Of a stretch of DNA of 64,000 bases, positions 55,708-64,000 are shown piece after piece. The notes under the pieces were generated by a model that searched no databases, was not told the DNA's origin, and saw only the letters and a program-made list of their open reading frames with translations. Every line of letters starts with the position of its first letter. The stretch's first letter is position 1. The translations under genes were made by a program, and so were the position numbers. Where the stretch lies: the NCBI GenBank assembly GCA_934045905.1, contig OW203766.1, positions 16,920,309 through 16,984,308 on the forward strand, written 5' to 3'. Source of the DNA: Leuctra nigra (Eukaryota > Arthropoda > Insecta > Plecoptera > Leuctridae).

Positions 55708-55996
55708 GTGCACGGAACAGGTTGGTTGAGTGGTAACGCTCTGAACTTGTATTCAGGAGGCCCGGGTTCGATTCCCGCGGCCGTCCTTCCCGACTTATTT
55801 TTTTTCGTGGTATTCCCTCAGTCGACAGGCAAATGCTGGGAAGGTACCCTACTAATAGGCAACGACCGCCTCCTTCTCACTTTCCATCCTTACCTTCTCT
55901 TTACCATCATCTCCCAATCATCATCATAATCATTCATCCGTCGCCATTAGCCTCGCTGCAAAACAGTGCGACGTTAAGCCCGATACAAAAAAATTA
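55708..55996 (+). mobile_element. tRNA-derived SINE (family S1), full copy
   Basis: The tRNA-like head has GGTTGAGTGGTAACGCTCTG (A box) and CGGGTTCGATTCCCG (B box). It is followed by the family body (CGTGGTATTCCCTCAGTCGA, CTACTAATAGGCAACGACCG, CATTCATCCGTCGCCATTAG) and the tail TGCGACGTTAAGCCCGATAC-A7. Other copies lie at 2318, 46595 and 62270. The tail resembles the GACGTTAAAC ends of I-like LINEs, the presumed driver. Confidence 0.85.
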
Positions 55997-56470
55997 ATCT
56001 TGCATTGTTTGCGCGACGTAGTACGTCAAAGAAACAAAAGATGGCAGTGAATCAGTTTTTCAGATTACTTATATTTTATCGATGCGAGTTCTTATGTGGA
56101 CTTTATTATTTGAGTTTTCTGATAATGTTGGTGACTACGAGTGACAAATCACTGTCAAATCGCAAATCCTGTCGCGTTTTATGGAGACACGAATCGCGTA
56201 TGGCGTGCGATTTTAAATTTAAACCTTGATTATATTCCTGAGTATTCTTCTGGTGGACAAATGCTGGTATGGGTACTAGGGGGGTGTACCTATGTCGAAA
56301 AGGTACATCCTGGTAAAACCTAGTTAACGCCCTCTGGTTTTGCCATGCGGCAAGCTCGATGTCTCGAGTCAGTACTACCAGTAAATCCTACTTCCACGTC
56401 CTCGACGTGTCCACCGGGCAATGCGTGGCGGCCAATGGATGGTCGTTACGTAGCTAACGGAAGAGGGTGA

Positions 56471-56707
56471 ATGGCGGCCCTCCGGCGCTATATAACCGGA
56501 ACAACTCGACTAAGGGAAGGAAACCCTAACAGAAAAACCAGAAAGGAGACAACCTTTATCTTTAAAAAACAATACCAATTTCCTCTGCCATTGCCGGTCC
56601 CAAGCCCGGATGAGAAAGGAGGAGGGCCATCCTCTGGCGAGGCTAGCAACCTACCAGGGGATGTAAAACTATACATGCTCACAGAACCAATAATTGGCCT
56701 CGGATGA
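56471..56707 (+). CDS. RTE-like ORF1, short, function unknown
   Basis: A 78-codon frame starting MAALRRYITG, rich in basic residues in its first third and in proline/serine/glycine later (FPLPLPVPSPDEKGGGPSSG). No recognised domain. Its TGA stop overlaps the ORF2 start as ATGA, the arrangement expected for termination-reinitiation. RTE elements often have such a small ORF1, but a role has not been inferred from sequence here. It could instead be a chance upstream frame. Confidence 0.55.
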   Translation: MAALRRYITGTTRLREGNPNRKTRKETTFIFKKQYQFPLPLPVPSPDEKGGGPSSGEASNLPGDVKLYMLTEPIIGLG

Positions 56708-59526
56708 ACGGATTGTCGAACCCTACGATGAACCCTGCGAGAAAAAGGAAATTGAGTATTTGGAAAAAATCAAACATAATGAGAATAGGTACCTGGAATA
56801 TACGCTCTTGGAATAACAGGGACCAGGAAATTATTAATGAACTTGAGAATTTTAACATCGATATATGTGCCATTTCTGAGACAAAGAAGAAAGGGAAGGG
56901 TATTATGCAATATGGAAAATACTCTCTGATTTACAGCGGAGTGGATAAAGGTTGTAGAGCGAAAGAGGGAGTGGGAATATTGTTGCACAACAAATATGCA
57001 CGCTGCATAAATGAGTGCAAGTACATTTCAGAACGCATACTTATGGTGAATTTACAGACCGATCAAGGAAACATCAATATTATATCAGTGTATGCCCCAG
57101 AGAATAACAAGCCTGCGCATGAAAAGGACAAGTTCTTTGACGATCTTCAAGACACTGTAGACAGTGTTATTGGAGGCGAAAGGATAATTTTGCTGGGGGA
57201 CTTCAATGCTCGAGTGGGAAATGACATAATACCAGGGGTAAAACACCGGTTCAATGAAGATGTCTTAAACGACAACGGAGAACAATTAGTTATGTTTTGT
57301 GCAAGCAATGAACTTCGTTTAAATAACACTTTCTTTGATCACAAACTCCAGCATAAGTACACGTGGGAGAATACTAGGGGTCACAAATGCACCCTTGATT
57401 ATATACTAACGAATAGAGGGATACATCCAACCCAGATACTGGATGTTCGTAGTTTAATTTCAGCTGACATTGGAAGTGATCATAGACTAGTATTAAGTAA
57501 AATGAGACTCAAATTTAGAAAGACCGTTAAATTAGAAAAGGTGTATGAAACGAAATATAACATTGAATCTCTACACGATATTTCCACTACAATCTTATAT
57601 ATGAACAGACTTAAGAGTAAAATTGATCTCACAAGTGTTACTGAGGAAGACGATGTAAATCAGAGTTGGAACAAGATTAAGCATAATATCATGGGAGCGG
57701 CAGAAGAAGCACTTGGACAAAGAAGAGTGTTAGCTAATAAAGATGATTGTAGCACAAGGAAAACACCCTGGTTCTGCGAAGAAGTCAAAGCACTCTCTCA
57801 ACAGAAGAGAGAGGCATATTTGGCTCATCGCAATCAGAATACACAGCAGTCATACTTGGAGTATAAGGTGGTTAGAAATGCAGTGAATGCAGATATTAGA
57901 AGAATAAAACAAGGATATTGGGAGAAGTTCTCAAAGGAAATGGAACACGACTTTTTTGGGCTGCAGAAGCAAGTATGGAAAATAATACAAAATCAAAAAA
58001 AAGAAATAAAAGAATTCGTGGAAACCAAAAAAATAGAAATGGATAAGTGGACGCAGTACTTCACCAACTTATTTCAGGGAGCAGAGATGAGTGAATTGGA
58101 AGATGTCGGACAGAATGTAGAAGAAGTGAGTGTGTCGGAGACTGAAGTGAGAATTACATTAAAGAAGCTAAGAAATAGAAAATCGCCCGGGGAAGATGGT
58201 ATTACTAATGAACTTCTAAAATATGGAGGATCAGCACTTGCGGGAGAGATAACAAAACTCTTAAACAAGATCATGGAGAATTCTAAAATCCCTGATGAGT
58301 GGAGGACAAATATTTTAATACCCATTTTCAAGAAGGGCGATAAAATGGAGCCGGGAAATTATCGGGGAATAAACCTTTTATACACCATGCTCAAATTCAC
58401 AACCAAGATCATTACAAGTAAGCTCGACAATTTAATAGAGCTACAAGATGCACAGCAAGGATTTCGGAGGGGCAGATCATGCATTGATGCAATATTTGCA
58501 GTAAGACAGATTGTAGAGAAATCTTTGGAATACAACAACCCTGCATACATGTGTTTTATTGACTTGACAAAGGCATTTGATCGAATCCGGCTGATAGACA
58601 TAATCAATATCCTCATTCAAAGGAACATTCCACAGTCTATCATTAGAGTTATACAAGATATCTACAGCAATAGTAAAATTAAGGTCAAATGTAACGGACA
58701 GTTCTCTGAACCAATTGATATGAACATGGGTGTAAGGCAAGGAGATTCTTTAAGCCCGCTTCTTTTTAACTTGATTATGGATGAAATTATAAAGTCTGTT
58801 CGAGGAATTAAAGGATACAGTTTGGGTAGAAGTACGATAAATATTATTTGTTATGCAGACGACGCTATATTAATAGCTGATAACGAGGACGACTTACAGA
58901 GATTGGTTTTTAGGTTTAATAATGCTTGTAGTTTGTATAATATGGAGATTTCTACAAATAAGACGCAGACAATGACGATTGCTAAAGAGCCCATTCGATG
59001 CAAAATAGTGGTTAATGGTGACATTATTGAGCAAGTTTTAGAATACAAGTACTTGGGAACGACTATCACCAGTTATGGACACATAGAGAAGGAGGTGAAT
59101 GGACAAATCATGAAGGCCAACAGAGTAGCGGGATGTTTGGGAGATGTTATATGGAGGAACAAGTTCTTGCGCCAGGATGCGAAGTCGCAGATATATAAGA
59201 GCGTAATAAGACCCATTATATCCTATGCTTCTGAAACAAGACCCGACACATCTAAGACAAGACATCAGTCGCAGGTAACCGAAATGAAAGTCTTAAGAAG
59301 AATATTAGGTAAAACGAGACTGGATCGGATACGGAATGAAAGTATAAGGGACACCTGCAGAGTTACAGATGTGGCTGATTGGATTAAAGAAAGAAGACTT
59401 CTTTGGGATGAACACATTTCAAGGATGGATCAAGGGCGATTAGTTAGGGTTGCACGGGACAATCGGCCCAGAGGAAAGAGAAGAATAGGACGTCCAAACA
59501 AGAGATGGAAGGATTCATTAGAATGA
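56704..59526 (+). CDS. RTE-like ORF2: APE endonuclease and reverse transcriptase
   Basis: An intact 940-residue polyprotein that nicks target DNA and reverse-transcribes the element RNA onto it. Residues ~26-271 form an APE-type endonuclease: TWN (30-32), SET with E59, VYAPE (Y130), GDFNARVG (D166, N168), LDY (D232) and SDH (258-260) are all present. Residues ~535-790 are the reverse transcriptase: QGFRRGRS (585-592), FIDLTKAFD with catalytic D620, GVRQGDSLSP (676-685), YADD (717-720) and YKYLG (781-785). The C-terminus has SETR...LRRILGKTR and GRPNKRW (929-935), common in insect RTE/craniofacial-protein-2-like LINEs. No frameshift or stop interrupts it. The methionine at 56704 is taken as start because it overlaps the ORF1 stop; the endonuclease would also fit initiation at M26. 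Confidence 0.93.
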   Translation: MNGLSNPTMNPARKRKLSIWKKSNIMRIGTWNIRSWNNRDQEIINELENFNIDICAISETKKKGKGIMQYGKYSLIYSGVDKGCRAKEGVGILLHNKYARCINECKYISERILMVNLQTDQGNINIISVYAPENNKPAHEKDKFFDDLQDTVDSVIGGERIILLGDFNARVGNDIIPGVKHRFNEDVLNDNGEQLVMFCASNELRLNNTFFDHKLQHKYTWENTRGHKCTLDYILTNRGIHPTQILDVRSLISADIGSDHRLVLSKMRLKFRKTVKLEKVYETKYNIESLHDISTTILYMNRLKSKIDLTSVTEEDDVNQSWNKIKHNIMGAAEEALGQRRVLANKDDCSTRKTPWFCEEVKALSQQKREAYLAHRNQNTQQSYLEYKVVRNAVNADIRRIKQGYWEKFSKEMEHDFFGLQKQVWKIIQNQKKEIKEFVETKKIEMDKWTQYFTNLFQGAEMSELEDVGQNVEEVSVSETEVRITLKKLRNRKSPGEDGITNELLKYGGSALAGEITKLLNKIMENSKIPDEWRTNILIPIFKKGDKMEPGNYRGINLLYTMLKFTTKIITSKLDNLIELQDAQQGFRRGRSCIDAIFAVRQIVEKSLEYNNPAYMCFIDLTKAFDRIRLIDIINILIQRNIPQSIIRVIQDIYSNSKIKVKCNGQFSEPIDMNMGVRQGDSLSPLLFNLIMDEIIKSVRGIKGYSLGRSTINIICYADDAILIADNEDDLQRLVFRFNNACSLYNMEISTNKTQTMTIAKEPIRCKIVVNGDIIEQVLEYKYLGTTITSYGHIEKEVNGQIMKANRVAGCLGDVIWRNKFLRQDAKSQIYKSVIRPIISYASETRPDTSKTRHQSQVTEMKVLRRILGKTRLDRIRNESIRDTCRVTDVADWIKERRLLWDEHISRMDQGRLVRVARDNRPRGKRRIGRPNKRWKDSLE

Positions 59527-60097
59527 AGAGCTCAGTACAAAACGTTTTAAATTGGTTTTGAACAGGATTGTATCCTATATATAAGTTAAAGAAGAAGAAG
59601 AAGAAGAGTATTCTTCTATAAACCCATTCTTTGACTTGAGACGATGAAGACGTTGTTGATTGATATCAATCAAGTTTCCCGATCGATCTCTTGACTCTGA
59701 AAGAATTCTCTATCATTTTCCTGTCAAATAATTGGGGGTTGTTCAATCTCCGGACTTAGAGTGGTCTGGGTCCGGATCCGAGTCTTGATCCGCGAAGACT
59801 TTCCCCGCATAATACGTCACTTTCCTACGATACACCATCTTTCTTGGCTTCAATTCGACGCAGATTCATCTGTTTTGTATCGCCTGACATAGCAATCTCA
59901 CAAAGTCAATACATTTATTTTTGTTATCTCATATTTACATAAAATTATACGTACAAATAGAAAATGTAGGTAAAGACTGAAGCTTTATTTGAAGTATTTA
60001 TTGATATGTTCAGTCTTTCAGGACCTAATAACATATATTGAAACTTTTATTATAACTTCTTGCCGTTTCCAAGACCTGTAGAACGACGCAGCTTTAA

Positions 60098-60624
60098 GGT
60101 GCTGCAAGCGCGAGCGATTTGGCCGCGTTTTGCAGGTACTTTTTTGGATACGATTGGAGACAAAATGCGTTGACGAAATGATTTGAAATTTTAACCATGA
60201 TTAGATAAAAGACAAAATTAGAGTTATCCCTTGGTACATTTTTATTTTTTTGCTTCGTAATTAGTAATAATTATTTGATTTTTTTGTAAAAAATTGTATA
60301 TGTTCTTGTCTCAATGGGTGCCGTATGAAATTTAATTTTAAAAAATGTGCCAAGGTGATAACTCTAAGTTTGTCTTTTATCTAATCATGATTAAAATTTG
60401 AGATCAATTGGTTCACGGGTTTGGTCTCCAATCGTATCGGAAAGTTCATCGTTTTGCGCGGTTTTGTTGAATAACCGGCGCCTAATTAACAAGGCACCAA
60501 GTAAAAATGAAAAAGTGTTACTAATATACAATCAGGCTGATCATGTGAGCATCCTATCAAAGTAACACTCACTTATGAAACAATTTTTCTCTCTCAATTT
60601 TCTAAAACGGCCGAGTGTATCACC
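60098..60624. mobile_element. TTAA/GGTG MITE, copy 2
   Basis: 527 bp between TTAA at 60094-60097 and 60625-60628. The ends are GGTGCTGCAAGC and ...GTATCACC, with inner inverted CCAATCGTATC/GATACGATTGG blocks. The TTAA duplication is typical of piggyBac-type elements, but there is no transposase to confirm this. Confidence 0.8.
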
Positions 60625-60629
60625 TTAAA

Positions 60630-60672
60630 TACGGAGGCTCGCATGAGCGCGTTACATGAGCGTTTTCCAAGT
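60630..60672 (+). mobile_element. Helitron-like family H 3' terminus, solo
   Basis: GGCTCGCATGAGCGCGTTAC..ATGAGCGTTTTCCAAGT is an eroded family terminus directly beside the TTAA MITE, which may have inserted into a family H copy. Confidence 0.45.
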
Positions 60673-61129
60673 TGTAAAGAAAGCAGACGTCTACTGTAGG
60701 CATATCAGCTACAGCTATCACATGTTGTCTTAATCAGTGGCTGCGTTCTTTGATCTGCCTCGACTCCAGTGCAGGGTCGTTATATTGTAATAAATATCGA
60801 GTCTTTGACACGTGATACAAAGTAAAGATGTCAAAGAAACTGATCATGTGTCGTCAGCGTATTAGAGATGGTTGTGATCATTTGAGGGCTTTTGATCGTC
60901 TGCAAACGCGTGTTTTTAACAATATGACTATTCAAGGACTCATAATTGTACTTTGGCAATTAGTGCTCATTGCTCTATTTTATTCGACATTTATTTTTCC
61001 TAAGTTTGATTACATATATTTTGATAAAGGTGTTGGTAAGTTATGGGATCTCATTCAGTCAATTAAATATATCTTCCGAATCAAACAAAATATTAGTTCT
61101 GGACATTTGTTTCTAAAAATTACGTAATT

Positions 61130-62265
61130 TCGGAAACTAAGTAGGTAACTGCTGTAAGTTTAAAACATAATTGACCAATCAAATCAATGTTGATAGGCGT
61201 GGCTTATGAAAATCAGCAAAGTAATATCCATAGTTACCTTAAAAATAAAAAAAAATTACAGTTTGACTGATGAATTTTAGATGAAAATCTAAATCAATAG
61301 CTCAATGGTGTTTAATATCAATTTAAACAGCACAGTCAATATAATTTTAAATCATTAACTCGTATGAATTGATATGCAGGGCAATTATTACAGCAGGACA
61401 AAGAAATAAATTATATTTTGTGAGGTATGTATCCGAAAGTGTTTTCAAAGTCGTCTGTCAGTGGAGAGTTTGGTCAAATTGAATATGGATCAAACTTCTC
61501 TTTAATTATGATGGAGCAATATTCAATTAGATTATTCATTGTGTAATGATTATTGTTGGCAATTTTTAGATTGTAAAGCTGTTCAATTCTGGAAAAATTC
61601 AACAGCATTGCTGAGAATATCTGCTCAAATATTGTCGGGCATTTTTTTATTATGAAACATTTGGTCTGTGTTTGATAACGTCTAAGGGGGAGGAGATCTA
61701 CATTGGTCAATTGGTTACAAACAAAACGTATTTTTTATTTGTTGAGTCGGTCTACCATGAAATGCCAAAATCAGAATCTTTGACATTGGACTCGAGTGTT
61801 TCTCAAAACGTCGCCCACCAGCTCACATTTGTCATCATTCATGTCTGACGATGAAACAACATCCCACAGACGAACTTTCACATCAACATTGTGAAGTGAA
61901 ACGAACAGTTCGATCTCCGGTGCGACCTCTCTCCTCGGTTTCACTCTTCAATTGACTGTCTGGGGGATGAAAAGACCAACCCCCACGCCAAGTTAGAATG
62001 AAGACAAACGCGCCAAACGAGCGCGACATAAAGGAGAAGACTTTTGCTATTACTACACTTAGCAAATTAGCGCAATTTTTCACACCTCTGTGTATGGAAG
62101 AATGTATAAGACTATCTTGGAATGCTTTCATGCCAGATGGTCCGCCATTTCAGGTCTTTGTAAGATCCTTTGGTGAAAATGTATGAGGTAAAGAACGTTG
62201 ACATTTATAAGTTCTAACGTCTGGGAATTTTCTCCTCCCACGAAGTTTGTAACGTGTTCTTTTTG
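61130..62265. other. No gene recognised
   Basis: AT-rich. It contains an unassigned 62-codon frame at 61998-62186 (starts MKTNAPNERD) with no domain or conserved feature that I recognise, and an opposing 82-codon frame over the same DNA. I treat both as non-coding. Confidence 0.4.
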
Positions 62266-62269
62266 TCGC

Positions 62270-62440
62270 ATTATTCTGCAATAGGCTAATGGCGACGGAC
62301 CAATGCTTGGAAGATAACGAAAAAGGGGTAAATATGGACGTTTGGCATATTAGCAGGAAACATTAACCATTGACAAAGAATCGAACCCGAGCGTAATCCA
62401 CTCTGAGCCAACTTGTTCCATGTAACTCTGTCTGATATTA
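62270..62440 (-). mobile_element. SINE copy (family S1), degraded, minus strand
   Basis: Minus strand: GTTGGCTCAGAGTGGATTAC (A box) and CTCGGGTTCGATTC (B box), then after a deleted middle GGTCCGTCGCCATTAGCC, the family tail region. Confidence 0.65.
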
Positions 62441-63639
62441 AATAATTTTGTAACGCTTCTTATATAAAATAAAAATAAATACGACATTTTTGTATGTATT
62501 GTGAGCTCCAAATCAATATTATAATATTAGGTGGCAATTTAAGATTCATTTTAAAATGATATCACATTCAATAAAATCTGTTATTGAAAGGCATACAATG
62601 ATTGCGTTGCTACCGATACGATAATTGTGCAATCAAGTTGTCAAGAAATTCAATTATTAAAAGTTCGTTTTCAGTCCCAACTTCTCCTTATAAAACTCTT
62701 ATCATATAAAATGTAATTTCAAAATATCCAGTGTTTCATCGCTCAGTATTATAATTTATGTGCATGCTTTATTTTGTGGAAAATATCAATCTTCGAAAAA
62801 TTCTCATTTCTTTATTAATCTGCAATCAAAAACAAAACACATTTTGATCAAAGTTCGTTGTTCTTTGATAAAAGTTCATTCTTTGATCTAAAATATTCGT
62901 ACGTAAGTTCAAATTGTAATTGCATGTACCGCAGAACTTTTCTTGGAATTAACGTCAAGTGGCAACAGAGAGATAAACGCGATTTTCTATTGACATTAAC
63001 ATGAAAGAGATACGAAATCCTGTGTTTACACAATAAATTACATTTTGGTTTAATGTGATTTGTACAAGTTCGAGTATAAGGCTGCGTAAACATTGTTGCT
63101 CTGAAAAAAATACGTAAAATGGACAAGTTGCGTTTTGAAATGTAGCTCCTCCATTAGTCTGTCAGTCTGTAAAAAGCCGATAAACATTCTCTGTCGAGTA
63201 GCAAGTAGCCTTGTGCTGTGATTGACCGCGTGTTTGCCGACTGTCAGATTGTGTCTGATATTGAAGCGTTGTTGAAGCAGTGAAAGTGTTGCTTAATTAA
63301 CTCGAGTTAAGTCAACAACAGCACGGCCCGGGTCAAACAACACGGCACGGACTAAGAGGATCAACATGGTGGTTGTTTCATTATTAACATGGTCATTAAC
63401 TAGTTCAGGTGGAACATCTTGTGGTGGGCTTTGGACAGGACCTGGCACCTCCACCGATAGAACACTGACCATTTAGAGTATTAGTTTCTAACAGGAAAAC
63501 ATTGTGTGGAAAACATTCTGATACTTCTGCTCTACAGACGTTGGAAAAGGCAGTAAAAATAATCTAATCCAATGTATCAAAGAGTAGTGAAAATTACTTT
63601 GAAAAAAATTCACAAATATCTCAAAACAAGTATAAAATG

Positions 63640-63960
63640 TCAGTAAAATGTCAATAATTCTTGGAGTTCTTGATTGATTTGACTGAAGATTGTCAAAAAC
63701 TCTTAAAATTTTGGTTTCAATTGCCATGAAAATTTGAAGTTGATCGGACAAACGGTTTCTTTTCAATTTTCAACCAATCACAGTTTCCAAAACTATACCT
63801 TTGACGGCTCATATGACATTAGTATCTGTGCAAAATTTCAGTTCGATTGGATCGACTGGCCCTGGACATGGCCTACAAAAACCATGCAGAAGTGCTATAA
63901 GAGTACCGCTTATCAAACAGGTAGCCAATTCCAAGTGTTTGAGACATACTTCATCGTTTA
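63640..63960 (-). mobile_element. Helitron-like family H fragment at the window edge
   Basis: GTGCTATAAGAGTACCG, GTGCAAAATTTCAG and CAATTTTCAACCAATCACAG match family H on the minus strand (compare 17160-17500), without either terminus. Confidence 0.5.
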
Positions 63961-64000
63961 ATTACATCCCCTTCATTCCGTCCCTTGATAACTTGGCAGT

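Larger units (their letters stand above)
56252..59605 (+). mobile_element. Full-length RTE-like non-LTR retrotransposon
   Basis: A 3.35-kb LINE bounded by a perfect 12-bp target-site duplication, GAGTATTCTTCT, at 56240-56251 and 59606-59617. It has a 219-bp GC-rich 5' leader, a short ORF1 (56471-56707), ORF2 (56704-59526) overlapping it by ATGA, and a very short 3' UTR ending in (GAA)n instead of poly(A). Short ORF1, overlapping ORF2, a 3' microsatellite tail and the C-terminal GRPNKRW motif together fit the RTE clade. Clade placement is by feature, not by tree. Perfect duplication and intact ORFs indicate a recent insertion that may still be competent. Confidence 0.9.

Noticed and set aside
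56679..59265. Minus-strand frames across the LINE
   Set aside because: They are shadows of the ORF2 coding sequence.
61998..62186. 62-codon plus-strand frame as a gene
   Set aside because: No recognisable domain, overlaps a longer opposite frame, no supporting splice or regulatory signals.

Overview
This is a stretch of repeat-rich, AT-rich eukaryotic nuclear DNA. Its one clearly recognisable host gene is on the minus strand at 39245-40516. It is the insect neuropeptide gene myosuppressin (Ms), with two coding exons joined by a 972-bp phase-1 intron. They give a 99-residue precursor with a signal peptide, the conserved two-cysteine spacer and the mature peptide [15 protein letters not shown] released from KR...GRRR. 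The [10 protein letters not shown] form points to an insect (crustaceans typically carry a DL rather than a DV variant). I cannot place the order from sequence alone.

Most of the rest is mobile and repetitive DNA, much of it nested. (1) Tandem arrays: a ~100-bp satellite (1097-1735), a 108-bp minisatellite of 12 units (3163-4458), a 192-bp array of 4 units (35733-36500) and a 122-bp array of 8 units (40467-41444). The last is made of the Ms splice acceptor, start codon and signal-peptide codons. (2) Retroelements: an apparently full-length RTE-like LINE with a 12-bp target-site duplication, a short ORF1 and an intact 940-residue endonuclease/reverse transcriptase ORF2 (56252-59605); a Penelope-like 3' end with a GIY-YIG domain, folded into a ~400-bp-arm palindrome (50403-51425); four Penelope-type hammerhead-ribozyme motifs; and several tRNA-derived or LINE-derived short elements. 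(3) Helitron-like elements: a dispersed family that begins TTGAGCGAGCG and ends with a hairpin plus CTAGT. One copy keeps a fragment resembling the N-terminus of Helitron Rep/Helicase protein. (4) Fold-back and TIR elements: two hAT-type elements with 8-bp duplications, TTAA-flanked and TA-flanked MITEs, and palindromes.

Layout: 1-4500 ribozyme motifs, satellite, SINE, minisatellite; 5-15.4 kb MITEs and nested fold-backs; 15.9-21.5 kb one fold-back element split by a 4.14-kb Helitron-like insertion; 21.5-34.5 kb hAT, SINE-like and palindromic elements; 34.9-38.7 kb tRNA-like sequence and the 192-bp array; 39.2-41.5 kb Ms and its array; 44-49.7 kb two copies of a 1.33-kb composite element; 50.4-52.9 kb Penelope and Helitron-like copies; 53.9-60.7 kb MITE, SINE, LINE; 61-64 kb mostly featureless.

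The observations most worth follow-up are the tandem amplification of the Ms 3' splice site/start codon/signal peptide, the apparent Helitron read-through unit defined by an empty site elsewhere in the window, and the ribozyme motifs. All coordinates of repeats were read by eye and may be off by a few bases.
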